Shown here: one piece after another, positions 35,863-50,536 of the stretch | Layout of the letters: the number at the start of each line of letters is the position of its first letter | Numbering within the stretch: the stretch's first letter is position 1 | NCBI GenBank assembly: GCA_012295275.1 | Contig: CM022665.1 | Coordinates: forward strand, 22,511,002 to 22,575,001 | Source of the DNA: Chrysomallon squamiferum | Taxonomy: Eukaryota > Mollusca > Gastropoda > Neomphalida > Peltospiridae | Direction of reading: 5' to 3' | DNA length: 64,000 bases | Program-made: the position numbers and the translations under genes | Notes under the pieces: model-generated | Databases searched by the model: none | What the model was told of the DNA's origin: nothing | The model's input: the letters and a program-made list of their open reading frames with translations, nothing else

Positions 35863-36460
35863 AAATTTAATAAAAATAAATAATTAAATAATAATAATAA
35901 GAAGAAGAAGAAGAATAAAAGCTTATAAGAAAGAAAGTAAAATCAATATATTATACAATAATTACCGAACATTTTTAGAACTGATATATTTGGTCATGTT
36001 ATTACACAGGACGTATTTTGTGTGAAATTCGATATATATTCGTGATACTGTGTTGGTATCGTGTGACAAAATAAATCCGAATAACAGAGTAAAATTACGC
36101 ATTGACCAAGGAAAGCAAATAGCCTTTTATAATATAGCCGTTTGACATATACACAAACATGCAAGATGTATATTATACTCGTTTTATATAAACATTATGA
36201 ATAAATACTTAATAATAACAAGAAAAGAAAAAAAGAAAAAGAAAAGAAAGGAAGATAATACATTATATTTAACTCATATTTCTTCTTTTTTGTTTGTTTG
36301 TTTCTTTCTTTTGAATATTATTTTAATATTATAGTTGTCAATTATTCTTAGCTTAACTTCAGAAGTTTTAGTATATAAAGTTTTAAATATTTACAATATT
36401 TCAAAAATAATAATTCAACAAAATTCCACCCTCCCGATTTTGCTTACAATCAATTCTTTA
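35863..36460. repeat. About 600-bp dispersed repeat, copy 2
   Basis: Near-identical to 34195-34795. Its upstream flank (from about 35822, 'cgataacccgtagaagttag') reappears at the junction between the two copies of the 7.2-kb duplication. Confidence 0.88.
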
Positions 36461-36574
36461 CGAATTCATAAGTGCTTTCATCTAATCACTGATTATTGCA
36501 GTGACAAACAGTAAAGTAAACATCAAAATAAAAACTGGATGAACATCTAAACAGATCTGAGATAGCGAAACTGA

Positions 36575-37142
36575 GTGTATTTAATGATCAGTTCTGCTTG
36601 GTGTAACCACTGGACTATTTTTCAGTCAATTAACCAAGATTGAATTACAAATATATGTTCCTTACTGACAGTGGGAAGGTACAAATAAAAAATACCTCAA
36701 AGCTGATCGAACAATCGTATTCTTCAGAACTGCCATTCGATAATTCCTCAGTTATTAATTCATTCTTCTTTTCAGCAGAAGCGTTTGCTTTCATAAATCA
36801 GAAATTCTTTACCAGCAGTAGTTATGCTGTCACAGAAACTTGAAATAGTCCAGGATAGATATTAATAATTCTAAACATACTGAGAGACATTACAGTTCAC
36901 TTCGCATAATTGTTTCCTGTTTTTGTAAAGAAATAAATGAATGCTAAACAGTTCCGACTTTGACTGGATCTAAAATTGGCACTAAACACGAATATTTTAA
37001 TTTTTTAGAGCGTGTAAATGTAGATATTATTCATGGTTAAATTATTCATAGAAGTTCGTGTGTATATAATAGGATATGTATTTCTCTATGTATATTTCAA
37101 ATGTTTCATGTGTATGGCTGAATGTATGTATGTATGTGAATA

Positions 37143-37178
<36 letters not shown>

Positions 37179-37265
37179 TGTAAAGATTTCTATGTGTTTG
37201 TTATATCCTATTTATATTAAATAATGACCGAACATTTTTAGAACTGATGTGTTTGGTCATATTAT
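36575..37265. repeat. Segment duplicated at 53920-54530
   Basis: Shares 'ggtgtaaccactggactat'-type sequence, 'gaactgccattcgataat' and 'tagagcgtgtaaatgtagat' with 53920-54530 in direct orientation. An open frame at 36640-36843 lies within it but is disrupted in the other copy, so I do not call it a gene. Confidence 0.75.
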
Positions 37266-38600
37266 TACATAGGACGTATTTTGTGTGCAACGATACTGTG
37301 TTGGTATCGTGTGACAAAATAAATCCGAATAACAGAGTAAAATTACGCATTGACCAAGGAAAGCCAATAGCCTTTTATAATGTAGCTGTTTGACATATAC
37401 ACAAACATGCATATTATACTCGTTTTATGTAAACATTACACCCCAATGATGAATAAATACTTAAATAATAATAATAACAAGAAAGAAAAAAGAAAGGAAA
37501 AAAAAAGAAAGGAAGTTAAAACATTATATTTAACTTATATTTCTTCATTTTTGTTTGATTGTTTGTTTTGAATTTGATTCTTCTTACTGAATTACAGTCA
37601 CATAGTGACAGATACACTATAATCAAAGAATGTTGTGAGTGAGTTATTTGAAAAGCTGCTTTCAGTCTACACTGCACAGTACATATTACTCTCTAAATCC
37701 TGGATGTTTTACTGCCCTGACCAGTATCAAAAAGAAATCTATCAAAGGTAACAATTTATTTGTAATAACAATATTCGTATTTTCTAACCTGTATTTATAT
37801 TATATTATTATAAAAACAAATAAAAATACAAGGAAACTAATCAAATCGTCAGTAGGTAAAATTTCATTAGTAATATATATTTGAATTTTCACTGACATAT
37901 CTATTATTGTATGTATAGAAATTTTGAAAGAAAGGATATGAATCACTAGTTTACGTTGTATAAACTATATTATATAATTCTGAATTCAAATATTTAAATA
38001 ATTCATCATTTACTTTCTCGGCTAACATCTAACACGTAAGCATGTACACAGAGGCGCACAGAAATATACGAACAAATATATACACCGATACAACCACAAA
38101 CATACATACATACATACATACATATGTTCGAGTCTTGTCAGTGGCATCTGACAAGGTTTGTGAGGTCATGATTAGACTTTGTCCTCCTGTGCCAGTGCTG
38201 TTTCTATGTGCTATTGTCTTTGTGCAGAGTCTAATCAGTCGTACATAAGACAGAGAATATTCAAAATCCTAAACTACATACTTGCCAGTGACAGGTTTCC
38301 CACAAACAATAAATAGATACACGCAAGAATGACGAAAGACAAAGAACGGCGTGCTTCGTGGGAAGCGATGATTACCCTCGATTACTGAGCATATTTTAAT
38401 GTATTAAAAGAATAGTCAAGTCTGTGATAGAAGTGAATCAGTACATTTTGCTTTTTAAACACCACACACGCACACACACAGTCATACATTACTCGCTTAT
38501 ATGTGTAAATATGAATATTTTCTATATATATTTTAAAAATGTACTTTTTGTGTAATTTCCTTTTGGTAAATGTTTGTATTATTATTGTGTGTGTGTGTGT

Positions 38601-38632
<32 letters not shown>

Positions 38633-39007
38633 TTGATTTTATGATCGTATATTTGTGTGAAAGTGTCTACTGCAAATGTAGTCTTAAAGTATGTTAATAA
38701 ATATATTTTTGAGTACAGGTTTTGGTGATTTTCACCAATGAGTTTTGATAAATCTTCTCATATTTCTCAGCATATACGACAGTATCTGATAAATCAGTCG
38801 TAGGACATTATCTGGAAGGGAAAATAGTCCAATGGGACACCAAGAACTAATCAGAGCTCTCACTCTGAGCTGTCGCTTGCTGTATGCACAGCGTGGAATT
38901 TAAACTTATCTCAACATTTAAATTTATAAATTTATCACAGCATAGAAACGTTTGATTTTTAAAAGAACGGCTAATTTATGGAAGCAAAATTACATTTCTT
39001 TCACAAA

Positions 39008-39220
39008 TCATAACCGATTCAAACACAAGGTTCGAATTTTACCACGGCACCGACGGCAAGTGCCGGTGGTTGCTATCCATTCATGCCTTAGATCCTCAAA
39101 GTTTGGACGATCTCCACGGCAATAAATCACCGTGTCTGCTCTGCCTGGTTTGCCTCCATGCCCTTCCCACAAATACCACTGATTCACTAACCATGTCCAA
39201 TAAAAAAAACAAAGTCAGTG
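39008..39220 (-). other. Unrecognised cysteine/arginine-rich open stretch (unit A)
   Basis: The - strand is open from about 39215 to a TGA at 39008-39010. It includes WEGHGGKPGRADTVIYCRGD, NFEDLRHEWIATTGTC and RRCRGKIRTL. It is GC-richer than its surroundings and does not look like translated simple repeat. A T-run and AG near 39188 could be a splice acceptor, making this a last exon. No family recognised. An identical copy lies at 46300-46510, and a piece in inverted position at about 55855-55895. Whether it is a gene remnant or chance is open. Confidence 0.3.
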
Positions 39221-39779
39221 TTATGTTAATTAGGTATCTATTTGCTTAAACTAGAAATGCTACGGCAAGAGAGAATAAAAAAGTGCAAAGAGCAGGAGCT
39301 AAGCTCGGCGGCGGCCAAATCTGTTATCGAGTGTTTTTATTTTCAGGTGCGAATGATTACAATAAGCGTAGATTTGAGCCTCACACGGGCTGCGCGGTCG
39401 CTACTATATCTGAATGAATGTCAGTAATTCGAATCAATTGAAATAATGCACTTACCAACGCTGACCCGTGCAGAATGTTAACCCCAAATTAGATGATGTG
39501 TTAATCATGCTATCACTTTGATATTTGGCTCATTATTGCGAAATTATCATAAAGTGATATGATTGGTTTATTTGGAGGATGTATTGGGTGTTGTTTTTAT
39601 TTTAATCGTCATATTTGTGGGTTTGTTTTCAGAATTATTTTAAAGAGAAAAGCAAACTGGAATTATTATTCAGGCAGCCATTAGCAAGTTAAGTAAAAAA
39701 ATGAATACTCACATGAAATGCTTTTGTGAAAACTTGATAAAAACTAAGTTGTCTTGGTATCTCTACACTGCCTTGCCCT

Positions 39780-39817
<38 letters not shown>

Positions 39818-40321
39818 TAGAAAAGAAATTAAAATTCTATCCCTGCAAAAATATTATTTTATCTCATTATTATCAGTTATTGATCTTTTTATTGGTTAAT
39901 ATAGCAGTAGTTACCTCCCTTTTTTCTGATAATTTTTCGACAAATTCATTTCGACAGAGTTATTTCCCATGCATAAAGATAAACTAATTTATCTTAATCC
40001 ATTTGTTTCAGTCGAAAAAATTGATAAGAAATGACTAAGAAGTAAAGATAGATCCTTATGTCATGAGATCTATTTTACAGTGTAATTTATAATAAAATAT
40101 CTGCACAATCACCCGGCTTGAAAACAAAGAATACTGACGTAATAAAACGGGAAATCACCATTAGCGAAAAACCCATAAAAATATTTTATAATAATTTCCA
40201 GTAGATACTATTAACAGAAATTTGTAACAATTTAACCTGCACTACTTTCAAGTAGAACAATATGTAATTAAATTTTTTGAAATAATTATTAATATTTCAC
40301 CACTCAGAATGCAATTACAGT

Positions 40322-40640
40322 AGGGTAGAGTTGAGTAAAAGACTCCACTTAAGGAAAATATACATTTCATACCACATTTAGCATTTTGATCAGTAAATAT
40401 AACTTATGCACAGAGGAATCGAATTTGTGTATTTGTGACATTAAAGCAATATAATAAAACACTCATATTTATTAAAGAATAATAGCTTGTAATGGGGCCT
40501 TTTATGCGACACAAATCAAAACGAGATTCTTTTAATCGTCATGTATGTCGGTTTCAGAATTAATAAAGCCAACAAACCCCTTCCTAACGTCGCAGTACTT
40601 TGTCAGTATATGACAATTCTGTAACCTAAAACATGAATAT
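40322..40640. mobile_element. Partial copy of the 20484-type MITE
   Basis: Starts with the terminus AGGGTAGAGTTGAGTAAAAG and follows the left 300 bp of 20484-21044 ('aatggggccttttatg', 'actttgtcagtatatga'). The right terminus is missing. Duplicated at 47625-47940 in unit B. Confidence 0.72.
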
Positions 40641-41497
40641 AAAATGCTTACTTTTCCAGATAAAGCTGTGGAGAAATACACTTGTCCTGCCAGATCACTA
40701 CCACCATTTTACAAGTGAATCACGTGACAAATAACGTTGCTTGAAATACATGAATGTATAACACAACTTATTCTACTTTATTTATTTGTTTGTTTTCTTC
40801 TTTTGTGCATGAACTGAATTTTATCATTTGTCTGGAAATAAGAGTTTGCTATGTCACAATACGAATTTAAAAGTATAATTGTAACTTAATCTATAATAAT
40901 GTAATAAAACAAACTGACTAACAAATCTGGACATCGAACTAACACATTTTTTCTTTCTGGAATTATTATTATTATTTTTTTTTTTTAAGAAAAGAGAAGA
41001 AAGGTTCCTCCAATACACACACCCAGCTTCCATTTCAGCATAAACAAATTGTAAATATATTCTATTATTTATTTTTTATTTATTTATTTATATATTTTTA
41101 ATGGACGTACTTTTTTTTTTTTGCTGTTCAGTTATATTTATCTGTATTACCATGCAATCCTGTTGTATGTATGTATGTATGTATGTCACTAATTTTCAAT
41201 ATAATAGCTATAATCTAATTTATTATTATTATTATTATTTTTTTTTTATTAATTTGTTAGTATCTGTCTATTTAACAATCTATCTATCTCTCTGTCTGTT
41301 TTATGTACTTTTTTTTTTTTAAGTTTAATTTTATTTAATTATTTATCATAGAGAATATATTCAAAACATACAATTTATTATTAATATTTTTACTTTTTTT
41401 ATTAATTTGTTAGTTCGATTTCCAGATTTGTTATTCAGTTTATTTTATTACATTATTATAGATTTACATTTAACCAATTAGAATATTTTAATCAACG

Positions 41498-41501
<4 letters not shown>

Positions 41502-41582
<81 letters not shown>
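41502..41582. repeat. (AG)n microsatellite
   Basis: About 80 bases of AG; the unit B counterpart at 48874-48935 is about 60 bases, showing length drift since duplication. Confidence 0.97.
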
Positions 41583-41586
<4 letters not shown>

Positions 41587-42248
41587 ATACAGCTAGACAG
41601 AAACAGACATTTAGATATTATTATTATTACGAGTCTTCTTTTTCGAAACTAATCATTATTAAAACTATCATTATCATCATCGTAGTAATTATAATCATCA
41701 TTATTGTTAAATTTTATATGTTACACATGCACATTGTCACAAGGACATTATTAACTAAGATAAAAATTATTTACAAATTTTACTCTTTTTTTCTCTCTTT
41801 ATTTCATTTATTTAATCGATAAAAATATTTGTGTGTAAATTTTTTGTTTATTTTATCAGTTTAATGTAATATATATATATTTTTTTTAGAGTTTAATTTT
41901 CTTGGTTATTTATTTGTTTCTTTATCTGTCTATTTAACAATTTATCTATCTCTCTGTCTGTTTTATGTTTTTTTTTTTTTTTTTTTTAAAGTTTTATTTT
42001 ATTTAATTATTTATCATAGAGAATATATTCAAAACATATAATTTACATTTTTTAATTTTTTATTTATGGATACATTTTATTTATTCATTTGGCATTAGGA
42101 AATTTGTGTATTTATATTCTATTTTTATTCAAATCTTTCATTACACTTTACTTTTTCTTACATTTGAGTAACACTGACTTCTTTTACATCTCTGTATATT
42201 TTACAGTTTAATTTTCAATTTTATTTATTTGCATCTTTGTCTATCTTT

Positions 42249-42290
42249 AATCTATCTATCTATCTATCTATCTATATATCTATCTTTTCT
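42249..42290. repeat. (TCTA)n microsatellites
   Basis: Tetranucleotide arrays here and at 42435-42462; unit B counterparts at 49619-49660 and 49812-49844 are longer. Confidence 0.9.
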
Positions 42291-42799
42291 TCTTTCTTTC
42301 TGTCTGTCCGTCTGTCTAAATTATTTATTTGTCTTTGTTACTTATTTGTCATAGGGAATATTCAAAACATATATTTTACTGTTTTGCATTTTCTTTATGG
42401 ATAAATTTGATTGTGGATATAACATTTACTACAATCTATCTATCTATCTATCTATCTATAAATGTGGTTTGCTTCCATATTATAAATGAACAATGTGTAA
42501 ATATATTATGAACTAAATGTATGCACTAAATTTCAGTGTAACAGATATAATCTTACCTTTATTATTATTATTATTAATTTGTTAGTTCGATGTCGAGGTT
42601 TGTTAGTCAGTTTGTTTTATTTTATTATTATTAGTTTTACATTTAACTATTAGTGTATTAAACTTATCGATAGATAGATAGATAGACAGAAATACAGATA
42701 GATAGATTGATAGATAGACATTAATAAAATTATTATTACGATTCTTGTTTTGGAAGCTATTTATTATTAAATCATCATTATCATAGAAATTCATCTGTT

Positions 42800-42802
<3 letters not shown>

Positions 42803-42848
<46 letters not shown>
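42803..42848. repeat. (CA)n microsatellite
   Basis: CA array in unit A, matched at 50185-50232 (interrupted) and 53229-53276. Confidence 0.95.
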
Positions 42849-42849
<1 letters not shown>

Positions 42850-43104
42850 GGACATGAGTAAACAATCTCACTAAATTTGTTTAATTATTTACGTTTATTT
42901 AATCGATAGAAATAATTATATAGAAACAAAACATAATTTACTTTTTTTTTTTTTTTTTTTTTGTATGGATAAATAAATAAAAATGAATAAAAATAAAAGA
43001 GAAAATAAATAAATAAATAATTAAGTAACTGGATATATAGACAGAGAGGTAGATAATTAGATATAAAAAAATTGATAAGTAAATAGGTTGATATTATTGT
43101 TGTG

Positions 43105-43154
<50 letters not shown>

Positions 43155-44084
43155 TCTGTTAGACATACAAATTATCACAAGGACATTATTAAATATTTTA
43201 AACATTTTTTCTGTCTTTATTAATTCATTTATTTAATAAAACAATTTATGTGCCGTTTTATGAATTTAACATATAATACTTTTGAATTTTATTCATTTAT
43301 TTGTATATATATATGAATGTATATATGTATGTATGTTTGTATGTATGTACATCGTTTATTTATTTATTTACATTTCACAGAAAATATATCTAAAACTTAA
43401 AATTTACATTTTGCTTCCATATCCAACGTAAAGCAATTGCAAATATATTTTGTAGTCCTAAGATAATATTCAGTATTGCTTCTATAGGCTTGTGATGCTA
43501 TTTCAAATATTGGCCTAAACTGATTTTGACTGTTGATGGTTCCTGTGTTTATGAATTAATTAGTTCGTGTGTAAACTGTAAAATACGGCTTTGCACTCGA
43601 CTTGTCTTTAAATCGCGCTAGCTGTCTGGGAGTACTGTCAATCCTAAAACTTTCCTAAAATAATGCACAGACTAAATCTGCTACCAAACATTCTGAATAT
43701 TCGGGGCACTACATCTTTTTTCTTAGGTGTGTCAGCTCCTGAGTCTATGCGAAGCGTTTTTTATAAACATAATTATTTTTGAAAACAAAATGTTTACATT
43801 TGTAAAAATATATTTCCTTGAGTTTAGACAAAGTTTAAAAGTTACCTTTTATGCAGCGTCTTTAGGTGATCAAAATCTCGTTTTAAGACTGGGTTTTTCC
43901 TTTTTTTATCTATTTCTAGAATATGTTTGGAAAATACCTGTCCTAATTATAGATTTCAGGCCTAAAAAATGGTAAAATAAATAAATAAATATTATTATCG
44001 TAGACTAACAATCAAATTCTAGTAGTCACAGATAAATAGACAGACTGACACGTAGACAGGCGCAAAAAAAAAAAATAATAATAA

Positions 44085-44115
<31 letters not shown>

Positions 44116-46299
44116 AAGTTACAAAAAGGAAGTAAAAGCCACCAAAGTCAGAGAGAAAATACAAGAGTCAGCGAATAATATTTTCATTTAAATATTAATA
44201 ATATTTAATGAAAAAAAACCTCTTCAAAAAGAAAAAGTCAAAGCATTTAAATGTTCATTGTTCATTATTCAATACAATCAACGTTAACCAACCTTTACCT
44301 GTTTACTTCAGGTCTTCGTCTCTGCCTCGCCATTTTTACTACAAAAGGACTTTGAACCGCATAATCGATAACCCGTAGAAGTTAGCGGTTTATTTGGTTG
44401 ATTAAAAATTTAATAAAAAATAAATAATTAAATAATAATAATAATAAGAAGAAGAAGAATAAAAGCTTATAAGAAAGAAAGTAAAATCAATATATTATAC
44501 AATAATTACCGAACATTTTTAGAACTGATATATTTGGTCATGTTATTACACAGGACGTATTTTGTGTGAAATTCGATATATATTCGTGATACTGTGTTGG
44601 TATCGTGTGACAAAATAAATCCGAATAACAGAGTAAAATTACGCATTGACCAAGGAAAGCCAATAGCCTTTTATAATGTAGCTGTTTGACATATACACAA
44701 ACATGCATATTATACTCGTTTTATGTAAACATTACACCCCAATGATGAATAAATACTTAAATAATAATAATAACAAGAAAGAAAAAAGAAAGGAAAAAAA
44801 AAGAAAGGAAGTTAAAACATTATATTTAACTTATATTTCTTCATTTTTGTTTGATTGTTTGTTTTGAATTTGATTCTTCTTACTGAATTACAGTCACATA
44901 GTGACAGATACACTATAATCAAAGAATGTTGTGAGTGAGTTATTTGAAAAGCTGCTTTCAGTCTACACTGCACAGTACATATTACTCTCTAAATCCTGGA
45001 TGTTTTACTGCCCTGACCAGTATCAAAAAGAAATCTATCAAAGGTAACAATTTATTTGTAATAACAATATTCGTATTTTCTAACCTGTATTTATATTATA
45101 TTATTATAAAAACAAATAAAAATACAAGGAAACTAATCAAATCGTCAGTAGGTAAAATTTCATTAGTAATATATATTTGAATTTTCACTGACATATCTAT
45201 TATTGTATGTATAGAAATTTTGAAAGAAAGGATATGAATCACTAGTTTACGTTGTATAAACTATATTATATAATTCTGAATTCAAATATTTAAATAATTC
45301 ATCATTTACTTTCTCGGCTAACATCTAACACGTAAGCATGTACACAGAGGCGCACAGAAATATACGAACAAATATATACACCGATACAACCACAAACATA
45401 CATACATACATACATACATATGTTCGAGTCTTGTCAGTGGCATCTGACAAGGTTTGTGAGGTCATGATTAGACTTTGTCCTCCTGTGCCAGTGCTGTTTC
45501 TATGTGCTATTGTCTTTGTGCAGAGTCTAATCAGTCGTACATAAGACAGAGAATATTCAAAATCCTAAACTACATACTTGCCAGTGACAGGTTTCCCACA
45601 AACAATAAATAGATACACGCAAGAATGACGAAAGACAAAGAACGGCGTGCTTCGTGGGAAGCGATGATTACCCTCGATTACTGAGCATATTTTAATGTAT
45701 TAAAAGAATAGTCAAGTCTGTGATAGAAGTGAATCAGTACATTTTGCTTTTTAAACACCACACACGCACACACACAGTCATACATTACTCGCTTATATGT
45801 GTAAATATGAATATTTTCTATATATATTTTAAAAATGTACTTTTTGTGTAATTTCCTTTTGGTAAATGTTTGTATTATTATTGTGTGTGTGTGTGTGTGA
45901 GTGTGTGTGTGTGTGTGTGTGTGTTTGATTTTATGATCGTATATTTGTGTGAAAGTGTATACTGCAAATGTAGTCTTAAAGTATGTTAATAAATATATTT
46001 TTGAGTACAGGTTTTGGTGATTTTCACCAATGAGTTTTGATAAATCTTCTCATATTTCTCAGCATATACGACAGTATCTGATAAATCAGTCGTAGGACAT
46101 TATCTGGAAGGGAAAATAGTCCAATGGGACACCAAGAACTAATCAGAGCTCTCACTCTGAGCTGTCGCTTGCTGTATGCACAGCGTGGAATTTAAACTTA
46201 TCTCAACATTTAAATTTATAAATTTATCACAGCATAGAAACGTTTGATTTTTAAAAGAACGGCTAATTTATGGAAGCAAAATTACATTTCTTTCACAAA

Positions 46300-46510
46300 T
46301 CATAACCGATTCAAACACAAGGTTCGAATTTTACCACGGCACCGACGGCAAGTGCCGGTGGTTGCTATCCATTCATGCCTTAGATCCTCAAAGTTTGGAC
46401 GATCTCCACGGCAATAAATCACCGTGTCTGCTCTGCCTGGTTTGCCTCCATGCCCTTCCCACAAATACCACTGATTCACTAACCATGTCCAATAAAAAAA
46501 ACAAAGTCAG
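46300..46510 (-). other. Unrecognised cysteine/arginine-rich open stretch (unit B)
   Basis: Exact counterpart in unit B of the open stretch at 39008-39220, with the same stop. Confidence 0.3.
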
Positions 46511-47071
46511 TGTTATGTTAATTAGGTATCTATTTGCTTAAACTAGAAATGCTACGGCAAGAGAGAATAAAAAAGTGCAAAGAGCAGGAGCTAAGCTCGG
46601 CGGCGGCCAAATCTGTTATCGAGTGTTTTTATTTTCAGGTGCGAATGATTACAATAAGCGTAGATTTGAGCCTCACACGGGCTGCGCGGTCGCTACTATT
46701 ATATCTGAATGAATGTCAGTAATTCGAATCAATTGAAATAATGCACTTACCAACGCTGACCCGTGCAGAATGTTAACCCCAAATTAGATGATGTGTTAAT
46801 CATGCTATCACTTTGATATTTGGCTCATTATTGCGAAATTATCATAAAGTGATATGATTGGTTTATTTGGAGGATGTATTGGGTGTTGTTTTTATTTTAA
46901 TCGTCATATTTGTGGGTTTGTTTTCAGAATTATTTTAAAGAGAAAAGCAAACTGGAATTATTATTCAGGCAGCCATTAGCAAGTTAAGTAAAAAAATGAA
47001 TACTCACATGAAATGCTTTTGTGAAAACTTGATAAAAACTAAGTTGTCTTGGTATCTCTACACTGCCTTGC

Positions 47072-47118
<47 letters not shown>

Positions 47119-47940
47119 TATAGAAAAGAAATTAAAATTCTATCCCTGCAAAAATATTATTTTATCTCATTATTATCAGTTATTGATCTTTTTATTGGTT
47201 AATATAGCAGTAGTTACCTCCCTTTTTCTGATAATTTTTCGACAAATTCATTTCGACAGAGTTATTTCCCATGCATAAAGATAAACTAATTTATCTTAAT
47301 CCATTTGTTTCAGTCGAAAAAAATTGATAAGAAATGACTAAGAAGTAAAGATAGATCCTTATGTCATGAGATCTATTTTACAGTGTAATTTATAATAAAA
47401 TATCTGCACAATCACCCGGCTTGAAAACAAAGAATACTGACGTAATAAAACGGGAAATCACCATTAGCGAAAAACCCATAAAAATATTTTATAATAATTT
47501 CCAGTAGATACTATTAACAGAAATTTGTAACAATTTAACCTGCACTACTTTCAAGTAGAACAATATGTAATTAAATTTTTTGAAATAATTATTAATATTT
47601 CACCACTCAGAATGCAATTACAGTAGGGTAGAGTTGAGTAAAAGACTCCACTTAAGGAAAATATACATTTCATACCACATTTAGCATTTTGATCAGTAAA
47701 TATAACTTATGCACAGAGGAATCGAATTTGTGTATTTGTGACATTAAAGCAATATAATAAAACACTCATATTTATTAAAGAATAATAGCTTGTAATGGGG
47801 CCTTTTATGCGACACAAATCAAAACGAGATTCTTTTAATCGTCATGTATGTCGGTTTCAGAATTAATAAAGCCAACAAACCCCTTCCTAACGTCGCAGTA
47901 CTTTGTCAGTATATGACAATTCTGTAACCTAAAACATGAA

Positions 47941-48050
47941 TATAAAATGCTTACTTTTCCAGATAAAGCTGTGGAGAAATACACTTGTCCGTAACCTAAA
48001 AACATGAATATAAAATACTTACTTTTCCCTGTGGAGAAATACACTTGTCC
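47941..48050. repeat. 60-bp internal tandem duplication private to unit B
   Basis: 'gtggagaaatacacttgtcc' occurs twice (near 47971 and 48031) in unit B but once in unit A (near 40668). Confidence 0.88.
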
Positions 48051-48869
48051 TGCCAGATCACTACCACCATTTTACAAGTGAATCACGTGACAAATAACGT
48101 TGCTTGAAATACATGAATGTATAACACAACTTATTCTACTTTATTTATTTGTTTGTTTTCTTCTTTTGTGCATGAACTGAATTTTATCATTTGTCTGGAA
48201 ATAAGAGTTTGCTATGTCACAATACGAATTTAAAAGTATAATTGTAACTTAATCTATAATAATGTAATAAAACAAACTGACTAACAAATCTGGACATCGA
48301 ACTAACACATTTTTTCTTTCTGGAATTATTATTATTATTTTTTTTTTTTTAAGAAAAGAGAAGAAAGGTCCCTCCAATACACACACCCAGCTTCCATTTC
48401 AGCATAAACAAATTGTAAATATATTCTATTATTTATTTTTTATTTATTTATTTATATATTTTTAATGGACGTACTTCTTTTTTTTTTGCTGTTCAGTTAT
48501 ATTTATCTGTATTACCATGCAATCCTGTTGTATGTATGTATGTATGTATGTATGTCACTAATTTTCAATATAATAGCTATAATCTAATTTATTATTATTA
48601 TTATTATTTTTTTTTTTATTAATTTGTTAGTATCTGTCTATTTAACAATCTATCTATCTCTCTGTCTGTTTTATGTACTTTTTTTTTTTTTTAAGTTTAA
48701 TTTTATTTAATTATTTATCATAGAGAATATATTCAAAACATACAATTTATTATTAATATTTTTACTTTTTTTATTAATTTGTTAGTTCGATTTCCAGATT
48801 TGTTATTCAGTTTATTTTATTACATTATTATAGATTTACATTTAACCAATTAGAATATTTTAATCAACG

Positions 48870-48943
<74 letters not shown>

Positions 48944-49618
48944 AACACATACAGCTAGACAGAAACAGACATTTAGATATTATTATTATTACGAGTCTTT
49001 TTTTTTTCGAAACTAATCATTATTAAAACTATCATTATCATCATCATCCTAGTAATTATAATCATCATTATTGTTAAATTTTATATGTTACACATGCACA
49101 TTGTCACAAGGACATTATTAACTAAGATAAAAATTATTTACAAATTTTACTCTTTTTTTCTCTCTTTATTTCATTTATTTAATCGATAAAAATATTTGTG
49201 TGTACATTTTTTGTTTATTTTATCAGTTTAATGTAATATATATATTTTTTTTTAGAGTTTAATTTTCTTGGTTATTTATTTGTTTCTTTATCTGTCTATT
49301 TAACAATTTATCTATCTCTCTGTCTGTTTTATGTACTTTTTTTTTTTTTTTTTTTTAAAGTTTTATTTTATTTAATTATTTATCATAGAGAATATATTCA
49401 AAACATATAATTTACATTTTTTAATTTTTTATTTATGGATACATTTTATTTATTCATTTGGCATTAGGAAATTTGTGTATTTATATTCTATTTTTATTCA
49501 AATCTTTCATTACACTTTACTTTTTCTTACATTTGAGTAACACTGACTTCTTTTACATCTCTGTATATTTTACAGTTTAATTTTCAATTTTATTTATTTG
49601 CATCTTTGTCTATCTTTA

Positions 49619-49652
<34 letters not shown>

Positions 49653-49810
49653 ATATCTATCTTTTCTTCTTTCTTTCTGTCTGTCCGTCTGTCTAAATTA
49701 TTTATTTGTCTTTGTTACTTATTTGTCATAGAGAATATTCAAAACATATATTTTACTGTTTTGCATTTTCTTTATGGATAAATTTGATTGTGGATATAAC
49801 ATTTACTACA

Positions 49811-49844
<34 letters not shown>

Positions 49845-50184
49845 AAATGTGGTTTGCTTCCATATTATAAATGAACAATGTGTAAATATATTATGAACTA
49901 AATGTATGCACTAAATTTCAGTGTAACAGATATAATCTTACCTTTATTATTATTATTATTAATTTGTTAGTTCGATGTCGAGGTTTGTTAGTCAGTTTGT
50001 TTTATTTTATTATTATTAGTTTTACATTTAACTATTAGTGTATTAAACTTATCGATAGATAGATAGATAGACAGAAATACAGATAGATAGATTGATAGAT
50101 AGACATTAATAAAATTATTATTACGATTCTTGTTTTGGAAGCTATTTATTATTAAATCATCATTATCATAGAAATTCATCTGTT

Positions 50185-50233
<49 letters not shown>

Positions 50234-50489
50234 AGGACATGAGTAAACAATCTCACTAAATTTGTTTAATTATTTACGTTTATTTAATCGATAGAAATAA
50301 TTATATAGAAACAAAACATAATTTACTGGGAGTTTGTTATTTTTTTTTTATGGATAAATAAATAAAAATGAATAAAAATAAAAGAGAAAATAAATAAATA
50401 AATAATTAAGTAACTGGATATATAGACAGAGAGGTAGATAATTAGATATAAAAAAATTGATAAGTAAATAGGTTGATATTATTGTTGTG

Positions 50490-50536
<47 letters not shown>

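Larger units (their letters stand above)
37300..44365. repeat. 7.2-kb direct duplication, unit A
   Basis: Matches unit B (about 44600-51720) nearly base for base; offsets of 7296, 7292 and 7385 at successive points come mainly from microsatellite length differences and one 60-bp insertion. It ends at 'gaaccgcataatcg' at 44365, where sequence resembling 35822 onward takes over. No confident gene lies inside; it holds simple repeats, part of the 20484-type MITE (40322) and a GC-richer island (39020-39430). Confidence 0.93.

Noticed and set aside
36640-36843. Open frame of 67 codons
   Set aside because: The related segment at 53990-54170 is disrupted by indels and stops, and there is no recognised domain, so it is treated as repeat sequence.
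37639-37884. Open frame of 81 codons, repeated at 44935
   Set aside because: Its second occurrence is explained by the tandem duplication, so conservation between the copies is not evidence of coding. Its composition is AT-rich and low complexity.
39031-39045. GGTTCGAATTT resembling a tRNA B box
   Set aside because: No matching A box, acceptor stem or cloverleaf could be built around it.
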